This document shows positions 20,889 through 28,862 of a stretch of 36,983 nt of DNA, one piece after another. The notes under the pieces are model-generated. The model was not told the DNA's origin. It saw only the letters and a list, made by a program, of their open reading frames with translations, and made no database searches. Origin of the DNA: Prevotella sp. (lineage in GTDB: Bacteria > Bacteroidota > Bacteroidia > Bacteroidales > Bacteroidaceae). Every line of letters starts with the position of its first letter. The stretch's first letter is position 1. The DNA is taken from contig JAEEXI010000024.1 in NCBI GenBank assembly GCA_016291495.1, positions 1-36,983 of the forward strand. Reading direction: 5' to 3'. The position numbers were made by a program, and so were the translations under genes.

Positions 20889-22463
20889 ATGAAGAACAGA
20901 ATATTAGTATTAGGAGCGATAGCAATGGCACTCTCCCTTACGTCATGCCGTGAGTCGAGCGACACGCTGTTGGCTTACGATTATGATGATAATCTCGCCT
21001 TCGGTGAGGGATATACAAGTTTTGGCGGCAAGTACGAGATCGCATGGAATGCACTCAACCAGTATTACTCCCTCTGGGACTACGAGAAGCAGAACGGGCT
21101 CGACTGGGACTCAGCCTATGCGGCGAGCTATCCGAAGTTTGCCGCCCTTGACAAGAGAGGTACCGACAACCCCGTCACTGACAAAGAGTTGGAGGCACTG
21201 ATGAATGAGGCGTTCAGCGACCTTCATGACGGACACATGTATATCACGTTCCTGAACCACCATAACAACAACAGTTCCGTCATGGTGTCACCCAGCGACC
21301 TGCGGAATGCCAACCGTGACGATATGCGCATTTCTATGAGGTACAAGCCGGACATCTCCAAATACTACCTCGCGCCGGCAAACGGAGAGGTGGTGATGGA
21401 CGAGAATGGTCAGCCACAGACCGCTTTCTACTCCACGATAGTTCCGTTTATGATGTACAATCTCATGCATACCGAGGGCATGGGCTATATGTGGGTCTGC
21501 GACCAGATAGAAAAATATTCAGAACTGCTGCTGCCTACCGTTGAGCAGCTTGAGAAGCTGAACGCCCTGAAGGAGCTGAAAAAGAAACTCACCGACGAGA
21601 ATCTGACCCTCAGTAGTTACAACACGCTGGTGGTGCAGTATGCCTACCTCAAAGTCCCCGGCTTGACAGTCATCAACAGCGGCTTCCAGGATGAGGGCAT
21701 GGCAGTACGCTATGCGCTGCTGAAGGGCAACATAGCGTATTTCTATTTCAGCCAGTTCTCACTCAATACTTACTTGACAGAGTCGGGTATGGCAGAACTG
21801 GATAAGAACGACCCTAACCTGCTGAATCACGTACAAGGCATTTCCAACGTATGGCAAGCGTGGTTCAACGCCATCCAGGCACTCGGCAAGACCGGTAAGT
21901 TAGGCGGTGTCATCATCGACCTGCGCGGAAACCAAGGCGGTTCAACAAGCGATTTCCCCTTTGCGCTCGGTGCACTGCGTCCGTCGGGCGGTATGCTCGT
22001 CGGCAAGGAGCGCTTCAAGCGCGGCACAGGTCGTCTGGACTACTCCGTACCTATGCCTGCCGTGATGGGCACCTATCCTGATGAGCACTACGTCGTAGAC
22101 GACCAGCCTATCGTCATCCTTACCAACTGCCGTTCGATAAGTATGTCGGAGGTGACATCGCTCTCTGCAAAGTCCCTCAAGAACGCGAAAATCATCGGCA
22201 AGCGCACGTGGGGCGGTCTCTGCGGACTGACAAGCAATAGCAACAACACCCTCAACTACTCCGGAAAGATCGGCGTGGAGGATAAGACACCGGTCTTTGC
22301 CTACTGCCCGACATTGGCAATGATGACCAATGACGGTCAGATACTGGAAGGCGTAGGTATCACTCCTGACATCGAGGTGGACTTCGATGTCAAGCAGTTC
22401 GAGGCAACAGGCAAGGACTCTCAGCTTGAGAGGGCACTGCAATACATCCGTAACGGACAATAA
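20889..22463 (+). CDS. S41-family peptidase, lipoprotein
   Basis: A 524-residue predicted lipoprotein peptidase of the S41 (C-terminal processing/tricorn/IRBP) group. A type II signal ends in LTSC, with lipidated C20. The catalytic half shows LGGVIIDLRGNQGGS (the S41 substrate-binding strand), then NCRSISMSEVTSLSA, where S418 fits the nucleophile (Glu three residues later, as in Tsp). Twenty-five residues on, where Tsp has its catalytic Lys, lies G443 in GKRTWGGLCG, a form closer to tricorn-type enzymes. LHDGHMYI (about residues 117-124) supplies a His. It is 17 bases after the beta-barrel gene and 20 before the S37 gene. Confidence 0.85.
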   Translation: MKNRILVLGAIAMALSLTSCRESSDTLLAYDYDDNLAFGEGYTSFGGKYEIAWNALNQYYSLWDYEKQNGLDWDSAYAASYPKFAALDKRGTDNPVTDKELEALMNEAFSDLHDGHMYITFLNHHNNNSSVMVSPSDLRNANRDDMRISMRYKPDISKYYLAPANGEVVMDENGQPQTAFYSTIVPFMMYNLMHTEGMGYMWVCDQIEKYSELLLPTVEQLEKLNALKELKKKLTDENLTLSSYNTLVVQYAYLKVPGLTVINSGFQDEGMAVRYALLKGNIAYFYFSQFSLNTYLTESGMAELDKNDPNLLNHVQGISNVWQAWFNAIQALGKTGKLGGVIIDLRGNQGGSTSDFPFALGALRPSGGMLVGKERFKRGTGRLDYSVPMPAVMGTYPDEHYVVDDQPIVILTNCRSISMSEVTSLSAKSLKNAKIIGKRTWGGLCGLTSNSNNTLNYSGKIGVEDKTPVFAYCPTLAMMTNDGQILEGVGITPDIEVDFDVKQFEATGKDSQLERALQYIRNGQ

Positions 22464-22483
22464 TCAAGAGAAAGGAACGAACA

Positions 22484-24118
22484 ATGAAAAAGACCAGAAA
22501 TATATGGATGCTCCTCGCCGCTTTCGTGGCATGCATCATGATAACAGGATGCTCAGAGAGCACCGAGATATCAGAAATTGTAAAAAAGGAGGAAGCGAAA
22601 AACAACGAGGAGGAAAAGGAGTTGTCTGACGAGGTCTCTGAGATGCTCAAGAAACTGCCTGGTGTCTCCGACGTGACCATTGACATTGACAAATCAGGCA
22701 GCAAAGAGGAGAAGGTCTATTTCTTTAACTTCGAACAGCAGGTAGACCACAAGGACCCTGCAATGGGTACTTTCAACCAGCGCGTGGCACTCAGGTATTT
22801 CTCCAGTGACGCACCCGTCGTGCTCTATACCCACGGCTATGAGATGGCCGACAGCGCCAGTCAGATCCGCTATGTAGACCTGGCGAAGCACCTCCATGCC
22901 AACATGGTCGCCGTAGAGCACCGCTACTTCAACAAGTCGCTGCCCGAACCTGCCGACGACCTGAACTTCAACTTCCTGTGGACCGACCAGGCGGCTGCCG
23001 ACCTTCATGCCATTGTCGACATGATGAAGAAAAACTTCTTCACGCAGAACAAGTGGATCAGCACGGGGATCAGCAAGGACGGTATCACGACGGCACTCTA
23101 CGCTTACTACAGCGATAAGAACGGATGGAACGACATCGACCTGTATGTGCCCTTCTGCGCACCTTTCCTGCCCGCCACACCTACATGCAGCGACGATATC
23201 CGCATGGGACAGTACCTGTACAACAGCTGCGGAGCAGGCTATGACGCTGACTCGGAAAAGGGCATCGCCTACGCACGGCTGAGGAAGATGCCTGTTGCCA
23301 TCGCTAACGACAAAACGTTGCGTGAGGCATGTATCAAACAGTTCTACCAGAGTGACCCCAAAACGTACGCAGAAGTCATCAACACTTTCGGGCGCGCCGA
23401 GGAGGAGGTGACCTGCGGTGTGCTCTATTACATCCTCAGTGCTAACTTCGATAAATTCTCACAAGTGTCTTTTAACATTTGGGCGAGACTGGTTCCTGAC
23501 GTGGACAAGGCGATAGGTACCGCGACGACACAGCAAGAGAAAGACGCCAAGGAGAAAGCCATCAGCCAGGTTGCCGAATTTGCCTTCATGGGTTCTGATG
23601 AATTGATCGACTCCCTGAAAGCAATGACTACTTATGTCAATGAAGATGATAAGGCGAGCATGCGCGCGGCATATACTGATGAAGAGCTCCTTAATCAGCG
23701 AAATGCCGATAAGAGCATGCCTTACTCTGTGCAGGCAGCACGTGAGCTGGGTAATGTCGCCTACGATTACTCCATGCTGGAGGGAACATCCATCTCCTCC
23801 ACCAAGGCATACAGCATCAGTGATGTCTTCGAAAACCATACCCTCATGAAGAGATATGCCTCACAGTGGGACGGCGGACGGCTGATGAGCGATTTCCGCT
23901 CATGGGTGAAGACGCAGTCAGCGTACAAGATGGTGTTCATCTACTGCTCTGACGACCCTTGGACGGGTGGTGCCATCGACGACAGTACGAATCCTGCGGT
24001 GACAAAGATCGTCAACAAAGGCGGTTATCATCATGATGGATTCCTTGGTCAGAATGTTTACACCAAGGATGCCTCGCAGAAGATTATCGCTGCCATCAAG
24101 TCTTACATAGGACTGTAA
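22484..24118 (+). CDS. S37-family serine aminopeptidase-like lipoprotein
   Basis: A 544-residue predicted secreted lipoprotein related to the S37 (PS-10, tripeptidyl aminopeptidase) alpha/beta-hydrolase family. The lipobox ITGC places lipidation at C23, followed by a Glu/Lys-rich linker (about 30-56). Family features are FEQQVDHKDPAMGTFNQRVA, VVLYTHGYEMADS, VAVEHRYFNKSLP and WTDQAAADLHAIVD. The nucleophile is S197 in WISTGISKDGITT, the acid probably D490 or D491 (CSDDPWTGG) and the base H516 or H517 (GGYHHDGF). The family usually reads SKGG where this has SKDG. Co-transcription with the S41 gene is likely. Confidence 0.82.
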   Translation: MKKTRNIWMLLAAFVACIMITGCSESTEISEIVKKEEAKNNEEEKELSDEVSEMLKKLPGVSDVTIDIDKSGSKEEKVYFFNFEQQVDHKDPAMGTFNQRVALRYFSSDAPVVLYTHGYEMADSASQIRYVDLAKHLHANMVAVEHRYFNKSLPEPADDLNFNFLWTDQAAADLHAIVDMMKKNFFTQNKWISTGISKDGITTALYAYYSDKNGWNDIDLYVPFCAPFLPATPTCSDDIRMGQYLYNSCGAGYDADSEKGIAYARLRKMPVAIANDKTLREACIKQFYQSDPKTYAEVINTFGRAEEEVTCGVLYYILSANFDKFSQVSFNIWARLVPDVDKAIGTATTQQEKDAKEKAISQVAEFAFMGSDELIDSLKAMTTYVNEDDKASMRAAYTDEELLNQRNADKSMPYSVQAARELGNVAYDYSMLEGTSISSTKAYSISDVFENHTLMKRYASQWDGGRLMSDFRSWVKTQSAYKMVFIYCSDDPWTGGAIDDSTNPAVTKIVNKGGYHHDGFLGQNVYTKDASQKIIAAIKSYIGL

Positions 24119-24137
24119 AAACGGATAGAATAATAAC

Positions 24138-24185
24138 AATCTCCCGCAAAGGCTCAGCAGAGCACTTGCGGGAGATTGTCTTTTA
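24138..24185 (+). terminator. Intrinsic terminator after the peptidase operon
   Basis: AATCTCCCGCAA (24138-24149) pairs perfectly with TTGCGGGAGATT (24166-24177), 12 base pairs, followed by GTCTTTT. It closes the beta-barrel, S41 and S37 unit. Confidence 0.9.
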
Positions 24186-24212
24186 ATTTGTTATTTTGAA
24201 CTGCGTTCAATC

Positions 24213-24263
24213 ACTTTCTTTCGAAAGAAAGTTTTCAAAGAAAGGATTCTGTCCTTTTCTTTG
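24213..24263. repeat. Palindrome plus adjacent hairpin
   Basis: ACTTTCTT-TCGA-AAGAAAGT (24213-24232) is a perfect 20-bp palindrome. Three bases later CAAAGAAAGGA (24236-24246) pairs with TCCTTTTCTTTG (24252-24263) with one bulged T. Both could form cruciforms or paired RNA stems. Confidence 0.7.
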
Positions 24264-24497
24264 GCGTAAAAAAAAACTAAAAGAAACATCCACCCCCTCT
24301 CAGTATCATCAAGAACAAAACAGTACGGTGGAGTGCGGACTCGACCAGTCGGACCGCAACGAGTTGCAGCCCTATCTGGAGAATGCCTGGAGCCTGCTGT
24401 GACACCTGACACAGGGTGTGGTAGAAACATTTTGTGCCTTAACAATAGTAACTACTCAGTCCCCGTGCACTGCTGTTTAGCTTCTTCAGACCACCCC

Positions 24498-24530
24498 GCC
24501 CTTCGGGCTCCCCTCCTGAGTCAGGAGGGG
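24498..24530. repeat. REP-like double hairpin
   Basis: GCCC-TTC-GGGC (24498-24508) is followed directly by CCCCTCCT-GAGTC-AGGAGGGG (24510-24530). The pair resembles dispersed intergenic elements that recur in Prevotella and Bacteroides genomes. Only one copy is in the window. Confidence 0.6.
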
Positions 24531-24555
24531 AAGAGATTACTAAAGGCTGCCGTCC

Positions 24556-24696
24556 TTACTGACCGCCATTGGGATCCCAATTGTCGTAATTGGGATCATC
24601 GACTAATAAATTGGGTACAGGACTTCCAATAAGCAGATATGTACGTTGTCCGAAAGATGCTATTTGAATTTCGGGCTTTTGATATTTCTTTTTCAT
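24556..24696 (-). CDS. Small 46-residue protein, unknown function, linked to the large surface protein
   Basis: A short gene reading from the ATG at 24696 to the TAA at 24556-24558 on the minus strand, giving 46 residues. It starts MKKKYQKPEIQIASFGQR and ends DDPNYDNWDPNGGQ: a basic, Lys/Pro start, a short hydrophobic middle (TYLLIGSPVPNLLV) and an acidic Trp/Asn-rich tail. It has no classical signal peptide. It begins 18 bases after the stop of the 1226-residue surface protein and has a consensus GGAGG eight bases before its ATG, rare in this phylum. Short proteins with a KKxYxKP start are, as I recall, frequent in Prevotella, but no function is known to me. It may be a peptide precursor or a partner of the large protein. 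Confidence 0.7.
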   Translation of the reverse strand: MKKKYQKPEIQIASFGQRTYLLIGSPVPNLLVDDPNYDNWDPNGGQ

Positions 24697-24704
24697 TTTT
24701 ACGT

Positions 24705-24709
24705 CCTCC
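24705..24709 (-). promoter_or_regulatory. Strong Shine-Dalgarno for the 46-residue gene
   Basis: GGAGG on the minus strand (within AGGGAGGA) lies eight bases before the ATG at 24696. Most genes in this window have A-rich, not GGAGG, upstream tracts, so this supports real translation of the small gene. Confidence 0.7.
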
Positions 24710-24714
24710 CTGCT

Positions 24715-27700
24715 TTATTTGTTTACATACTTCTTACCGTTCAAGATGTACACACCCTTCTGGGGCTTGCCGGGCAACAGACGGCCATTGAGGTCGTAGT
24801 AACGCTCTGTGCCATCTGCATCAATGGTATGTATCCGCTGAACGGCGGTAGTGCTTTCTTCGTCGAACGCCATGCTTATGCTACGGGCGCCAGACTTCGC
24901 GGTGGCCTGGAAGTAGGCGCGGTAGGCACCGACATAGGCTGCCTCCACACCGCTGGGCACTTGATACCACTTGCCGTCGCTCTGCAGGATGTAAGTAGGC
25001 TTGTCGGCATCATAGAGCTGTGCGTTCGGAATCTTGACCAGCGTACCCTTGAATTCATAGCCACTGATGGACCCACTGTTCGTGCCGCCCGTCTGACCTT
25101 TAGTAAAGGATACACTGGCGGTCGTCGACAGGCTTGCCGTACCGCTGCTGACCACCACATAGTAGGGTGTGTTAGCCTCCATGCTGCCACCCTCCACTTC
25201 CTTGAAGGTGATGGTCGTGACTCCTGCTTCAACCGCTGAGGTTGAAGGCTTATAGACCTTCACATTAGCGTCCGAGAGCGTCAGGGCGTATGGCAGACAG
25301 ACGGTATAGCCGCGAGGAGTGTTTACAACATTGTCGCCGTCTTGCGTGGCGTAGGGTACGAGTATGCGATCATTAGTAACACCATTGGGAGCCGTGAAGT
25401 CCGTCTTGGGACAGAAGTCCACACCGTCAGTCAGCGTGATGGACTGCTCACCCTGTGCCAGATTGCCAACAATCACGTTGTGCTCATATCCCTGTTGAAC
25501 TTTGTCACCAGCAGGCAGATAGATGAGCGTGTTCTCTGGTAAACGGGCAAAGAAACCAGACGCATCCTCACTACGATTAGTGTACCACTCGAAATCTCTG
25601 TATTGTCTCCAACGGCAGGTTCTCATGTCGAGATACTGCAGGGCGGTATTGTTCTTGAATGGCGATGCATTATATTCGCCCTCCATCAGCGTTTGGGGCA
25701 TGATGATGCCCGTCAGCAGGTTGCAATCCTCAAAGGCCAGCATGCTCACGACCTCCATGTCCAAAGTCTCATTCGATTTAGTGATCGTAGATGGCAACGT
25801 CAACTCGCCAGCCTTGTTGACAGGACAGCGCAACAGTTCCCATGCACTATTATTTTCGTTTACCCTCGATCTCCATCTATGGTAGAGCAAGCCGTCAACA
25901 ACTACCAAGCGCGGATTGTTTTCATTCACACTGATGGTGGTAAGTTTAGGACAGTTGCGTATCAACTCACGCTCGTAGTTATACGAACTAGGACTACTTG
26001 ATTCTCCTACCTTTGCACCCAGCGTAATGCTCTGAAGATTGGGAATATCGGCGAACCTAACGACCTTCACATTGTTGCCGATGGTGACGGAGGTAATTGT
26101 CTCATTGTTCTTAAATGCCTTTGCGACAACCCAATCCACAGGATGATTGTTTATCTCGTCAGCAACAACAACGTTTCCTTCCGAACCTTGATAGCCTATG
26201 ACATAATAATTAGTAATGTCATTCCCACTATATTCGGGTTGATACACCACACCGTCTTGAACGACAATGCCCTCATCAGTCACATAGATAGCAAGTGCCA
26301 AGGGTATGGGGTGACGATTGCCATTTCTGAAGTAATACCAATTCCCGGTACCCAGCGTGCTCTTCATGCCCTCGCCGGTAGAAACCTCTGAAGGACAGGC
26401 GGTGATGGTGCAGGTGGCGCCATCCTTGACGTAACTTACCAGGTTTGAACTATTATAGGATACAGCATAGCAGCGGGTAATGGTTATAGCTTGCTCGCAG
26501 CCACCCACCAAACCCGTTTTCTTGCCAAGGATAGTGGCTGTCGAGCCGCAATCAGTGATCTCGCCAGCGTGTATGTTACCCACTATTCCGCCCGACCAGC
26601 CATCGGCACCGGTGTCGCTATCGACTTGACTGGCACTCACCGAGCCCAATACCTGACAATCCTCTATCGTGCTATAGGCATCGTTGCTCGACCTGCCCAT
26701 CACACCGCCAGCGCTGCTATTGGCTGAAATCGTGGCGCTGTTCACCATGACCTGCCCCACATAGCAAGAGCCGCCATATACCCAGCCCACTGCGCCACCG
26801 ACATATTTTCCGTTGGTACTGATGTTAGGTCCGGCGATTTGCACATTAGAGATATGCGCATTGATGACCAATCCGAAGAGGCCGCGATAGTCGTAGGAGG
26901 TCCCCGTGGTTGTCAGACCGCTAATGGTATGACCCTGACCATCGAAGCGCCCCATAAACGGATGGATTTGCGAGTTGTCCACACTGGCACACCCGATGGG
27001 TTCCCAGTTGGTGCCATTGCTAACGTTGATGTCGTTGGCAAGACGGATAGTGCGCCCCTCGTAGGTGTAACCAATTTTCACCTGGTTGGATATCTGGCGC
27101 AACTGCTCGGCTGTTGTGACGACGATGTCGCTGGTGGTTTTGTCTTGCTGCATGGGGTACACATGTGCCCAGTTGGTGAATCCACTGATAGACATCTCAT
27201 TCGTCATCTGCTGTGCGGTCATTCCTTGATAAACTCGCTCATCCACTTCTTCATTGCTGACAGCACCAAGGGGGCATTTAGTCTTGTTCCAGTAGTTGCT
27301 ATATGCATTATTAGAGACCTGATTGTATCTGTCACAATCACCAATGACGGAACCTTTTTTGGCTCCTTCGTTTCCACTGACAGTAGCATCCACCCAGTTA
27401 TGACGTATTGTGAACGAACCCCAACCTTCATCGCCTGCTCTTGCCATTCTTCCCACAAGACCACCGACATTGTCACCTTCAGTAATCATTACCGTCGAGT
27501 TCTGCACATAGTTTTTCTCGATGGTCAGGTGGGCACGAATGAAGCCGATAAGACCGCCTGCATGGTCGTCCTTGGCAGTGACGGAGCAATTGATGACGCG
27601 GTTTCCGGAAATCTTTGTTTTGTTTATGTCCAAAGTGTTGATACTTCCTGCAATGCCGCCCGCAGTATCGTCGAGAGTGCTAATGGTGCTATTGATAACA

Positions 27701-28395
27701 GCACAGTCATAAATATCACAGGCTCCATAGCCTATGATACCGCCGGCATATTCGATGTCGCCTGTCACACTGCTGTTCATCACACGGCAATTGCTGATGA
27801 CGCTATTGGGACGGTTCGTGCATATATCAACATCGCCACAGATGACGCCGCATTCATCCCAATCTGTAAACCAATTATCAATATCTCCTACGTCTACCGT
27901 GTAATTGTCCACAATGAGATTCTGGATACGCGCATATTTTACCATAGCAAATAGTCCGGCACAATCTTTATCCCAAATATTTTTTCCCGTTAGTGGAGCC
28001 TTGCCGTTGCGTATGATGTGGTTGCCTCCGTCGAAACAAACCATGTCATCACCTGTTCCATAGGAGTGGCCGCCAACTCGTGATATAGAGAATGTTTTGC
28101 CGTTCAAATCGATATTGCAGTCCAAGCAGACGTTCCTTCCACTAAATACGCTACTGTTATATAAGTCATAGGCATATTTTGCTAGCTGTGCGGCATTCGT
28201 AATGTAGATCAGACCGTTCTCATCAACGTAATTCATCATCGACTGGCCGTCCCACAGGCTGAAACCGTCGGAGGTAGTGGTGTTATAACTATTCACCATT
28301 TGATATTTCATATCATCTGGTACGTCGGCTCTCACTGTCTGTACACCTGCCGTCATCAACAGCAGCAGTATCAGGAAAAAATAGGCTCTCTTCAT
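24715..28395 (-). CDS. Large secreted GLUG/leucine-rich repeat surface protein
   Basis: A 1226-residue predicted extracellular or surface protein. A signal peptide covers about residues 1-23 (FFLILLLLMTAGVQTVRA). Residues ~215-615 carry at least seven GLUG-like motifs, e.g. AGGIIGYGACDIYDC, AGGIAGS, AGGLIGF, VGGLVGR, VGGAVGW, AGGVMGR and SGGIVGN, which suggest a long right-handed beta-helix or fibre. Residues ~755-960 resemble BspA-type leucine-rich repeats (AFKNNETITSVTIG, LQSITLG). The last ~30 residues (RYYDLNGRLL, KGVYILNGKKYVNK) look like the C-terminal sorting tail common in Prevotella secreted proteins. Probable roles are adhesion or glycan contact. It has its own promoter and is followed by a 46-residue gene. 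Confidence 0.85.
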   Translation of the reverse strand: MKRAYFFLILLLLMTAGVQTVRADVPDDMKYQMVNSYNTTTSDGFSLWDGQSMMNYVDENGLIYITNAAQLAKYAYDLYNSSVFSGRNVCLDCNIDLNGKTFSISRVGGHSYGTGDDMVCFDGGNHIIRNGKAPLTGKNIWDKDCAGLFAMVKYARIQNLIVDNYTVDVGDIDNWFTDWDECGVICGDVDICTNRPNSVISNCRVMNSSVTGDIEYAGGIIGYGACDIYDCAVINSTISTLDDTAGGIAGSINTLDINKTKISGNRVINCSVTAKDDHAGGLIGFIRAHLTIEKNYVQNSTVMITEGDNVGGLVGRMARAGDEGWGSFTIRHNWVDATVSGNEGAKKGSVIGDCDRYNQVSNNAYSNYWNKTKCPLGAVSNEEVDERVYQGMTAQQMTNEMSISGFTNWAHVYPMQQDKTTSDIVVTTAEQLRQISNQVKIGYTYEGRTIRLANDINVSNGTNWEPIGCASVDNSQIHPFMGRFDGQGHTISGLTTTGTSYDYRGLFGLVINAHISNVQIAGPNISTNGKYVGGAVGWVYGGSCYVGQVMVNSATISANSSAGGVMGRSSNDAYSTIEDCQVLGSVSASQVDSDTGADGWSGGIVGNIHAGEITDCGSTATILGKKTGLVGGCEQAITITRCYAVSYNSSNLVSYVKDGATCTITACPSEVSTGEGMKSTLGTGNWYYFRNGNRHPIPLALAIYVTDEGIVVQDGVVYQPEYSGNDITNYYVIGYQGSEGNVVVADEINNHPVDWVVAKAFKNNETITSVTIGNNVKVVRFADIPNLQSITLGAKVGESSSPSSYNYERELIRNCPKLTTISVNENNPRLVVVDGLLYHRWRSRVNENNSAWELLRCPVNKAGELTLPSTITKSNETLDMEVVSMLAFEDCNLLTGIIMPQTLMEGEYNASPFKNNTALQYLDMRTCRWRQYRDFEWYTNRSEDASGFFARLPENTLIYLPAGDKVQQGYEHNVIVGNLAQGEQSITLTDGVDFCPKTDFTAPNGVTNDRILVPYATQDGDNVVNTPRGYTVCLPYALTLSDANVKVYKPSTSAVEAGVTTITFKEVEGGSMEANTPYYVVVSSGTASLSTTASVSFTKGQTGGTNSGSISGYEFKGTLVKIPNAQLYDADKPTYILQSDGKWYQVPSGVEAAYVGAYRAYFQATAKSGARSISMAFDEESTTAVQRIHTIDADGTERYYDLNGRLLPGKPQKGVYILNGKKYVNK

Positions 28396-28437
28396 ACTTG
28401 ATTATATTCTTGTTAGGTCTTGCAAGTTTCTTGGGTG

Positions 28438-28469
28438 CAAAGATAAACAAAAAATCTCAATATCACAAA
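28438..28469 (-). promoter_or_regulatory. Promoter for the large surface protein
   Basis: On the minus strand TTTG (28466-28469) is followed after 20 bases by TATCTTTG (28438-28445), a full match to TTTG/TAnnTTTG. The -7 box ends 42 bases before the ATG at 28395. Confidence 0.8.
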
Positions 28470-28542
28470 CATTTCATCAAAATCTGTGTCACGCGGGGAT
28501 TTCTAAGACAAAACCAAGAATGAGGCACTTAATTTATTCGCT

Positions 28543-28591
28543 GGGACAGGTACTTGGGTATGACGGCTGCTATGACTCAGGTACCTGTCCC
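28543..28591. repeat. Inverted repeat GGGACAGGTAC, REP-like
   Basis: GGGACAGGTAC (28543-28553) and GTACCTGTCCC (28581-28591) are perfect 11-bp inverted repeats around a 27-base loop. The sequence resembles REP-type elements that I recall near RAYT transposases in Bacteroidales. No transposase gene is in the window. It lies in the gap between divergent genes. Confidence 0.6.
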
Positions 28592-28656
28592 CCCAATTCC
28601 AGAGTACAAACAATCGAACAAAATCGTCCCAAACAGCCGAAAAGTTACAGAAACAT

Positions 28657-28860
28657 TTATTCCCAGAGGCTTTTCATACCCCCTTGAACACCAGCCTTCA
28701 CTTCGAGCGGCAGGATGTTTGTTTTGCTGGGCAGGACATAATCCACAAAGATGCTCACACGCGACCTGAAGTAGTTTCTGGGTGCCTGGTATGCAGAAAT
28801 ATGTGTAAATGTTTTGAGTTTTAAGGGGAAATAACTATATTTGCAATCACTTAGACAGAG
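28657..28860 (-). pseudogene. Decayed fragment resembling the C-terminus of an AAA-type ATPase (DUF4143-like)
   Basis: The minus-strand frame running into the TAA at 28657-28659 reads RNYFRSRVSIFVDYVLPSKT then NILPLEVKAGVQGGMKSLWE. The VDxVL...ILPLEVKAG pattern is typical of the nuclease-like C-terminal part of ATPases with a DUF4143 domain. There is no start codon of such a gene, no ATPase domain, and the upstream part overlaps the promoter of the ABC transporter, so this is at most a remnant. The boundary at 28860 is approximate. Confidence 0.45.
28813..28843 (+). promoter_or_regulatory. Promoter for the ABC transporter
   Basis: TTTG (28813-28816) is followed after 19 bases by TATATTTG (28836-28843), a full match to the Bacteroidetes consensus, leaving a short leader before the ATG at 28863. 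Confidence 0.8.
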
Positions 28861-28862
28861 AT

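Larger units (their letters stand above)
24186..24555. other. Gene-free gap with palindromes and REP-like hairpins
   Basis: No convincing gene lies here. The gap holds a 20-bp perfect palindrome (24213-24232), a second hairpin just after it (24236-24263) and a REP-like double hairpin (24498-24530). The frame ending at 24402 has a protein-like look over its last 25 codons but no start, family or partner that I recognise. Confidence 0.6.

Noticed and set aside
24196..24632. Two short plus-strand frames in the gap after the S37 gene
   Set aside because: They run through palindromes and the REP-like hairpins, have no start signals and no family resemblance. The end of the first (ELQPYLENAWSLL) looks protein-like but I cannot assign it.
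24889..25232. 118-residue minus-strand frame overlapping the C-terminal part of the surface protein
   Set aside because: It is another frame of the same strand over coding sequence, with no motif.
26839..27954. 371-residue plus-strand open frame inside the surface-protein gene
   Set aside because: It is antisense to a gene with clear repeats, signal peptide and promoter. The frame shows no recognisable domain.
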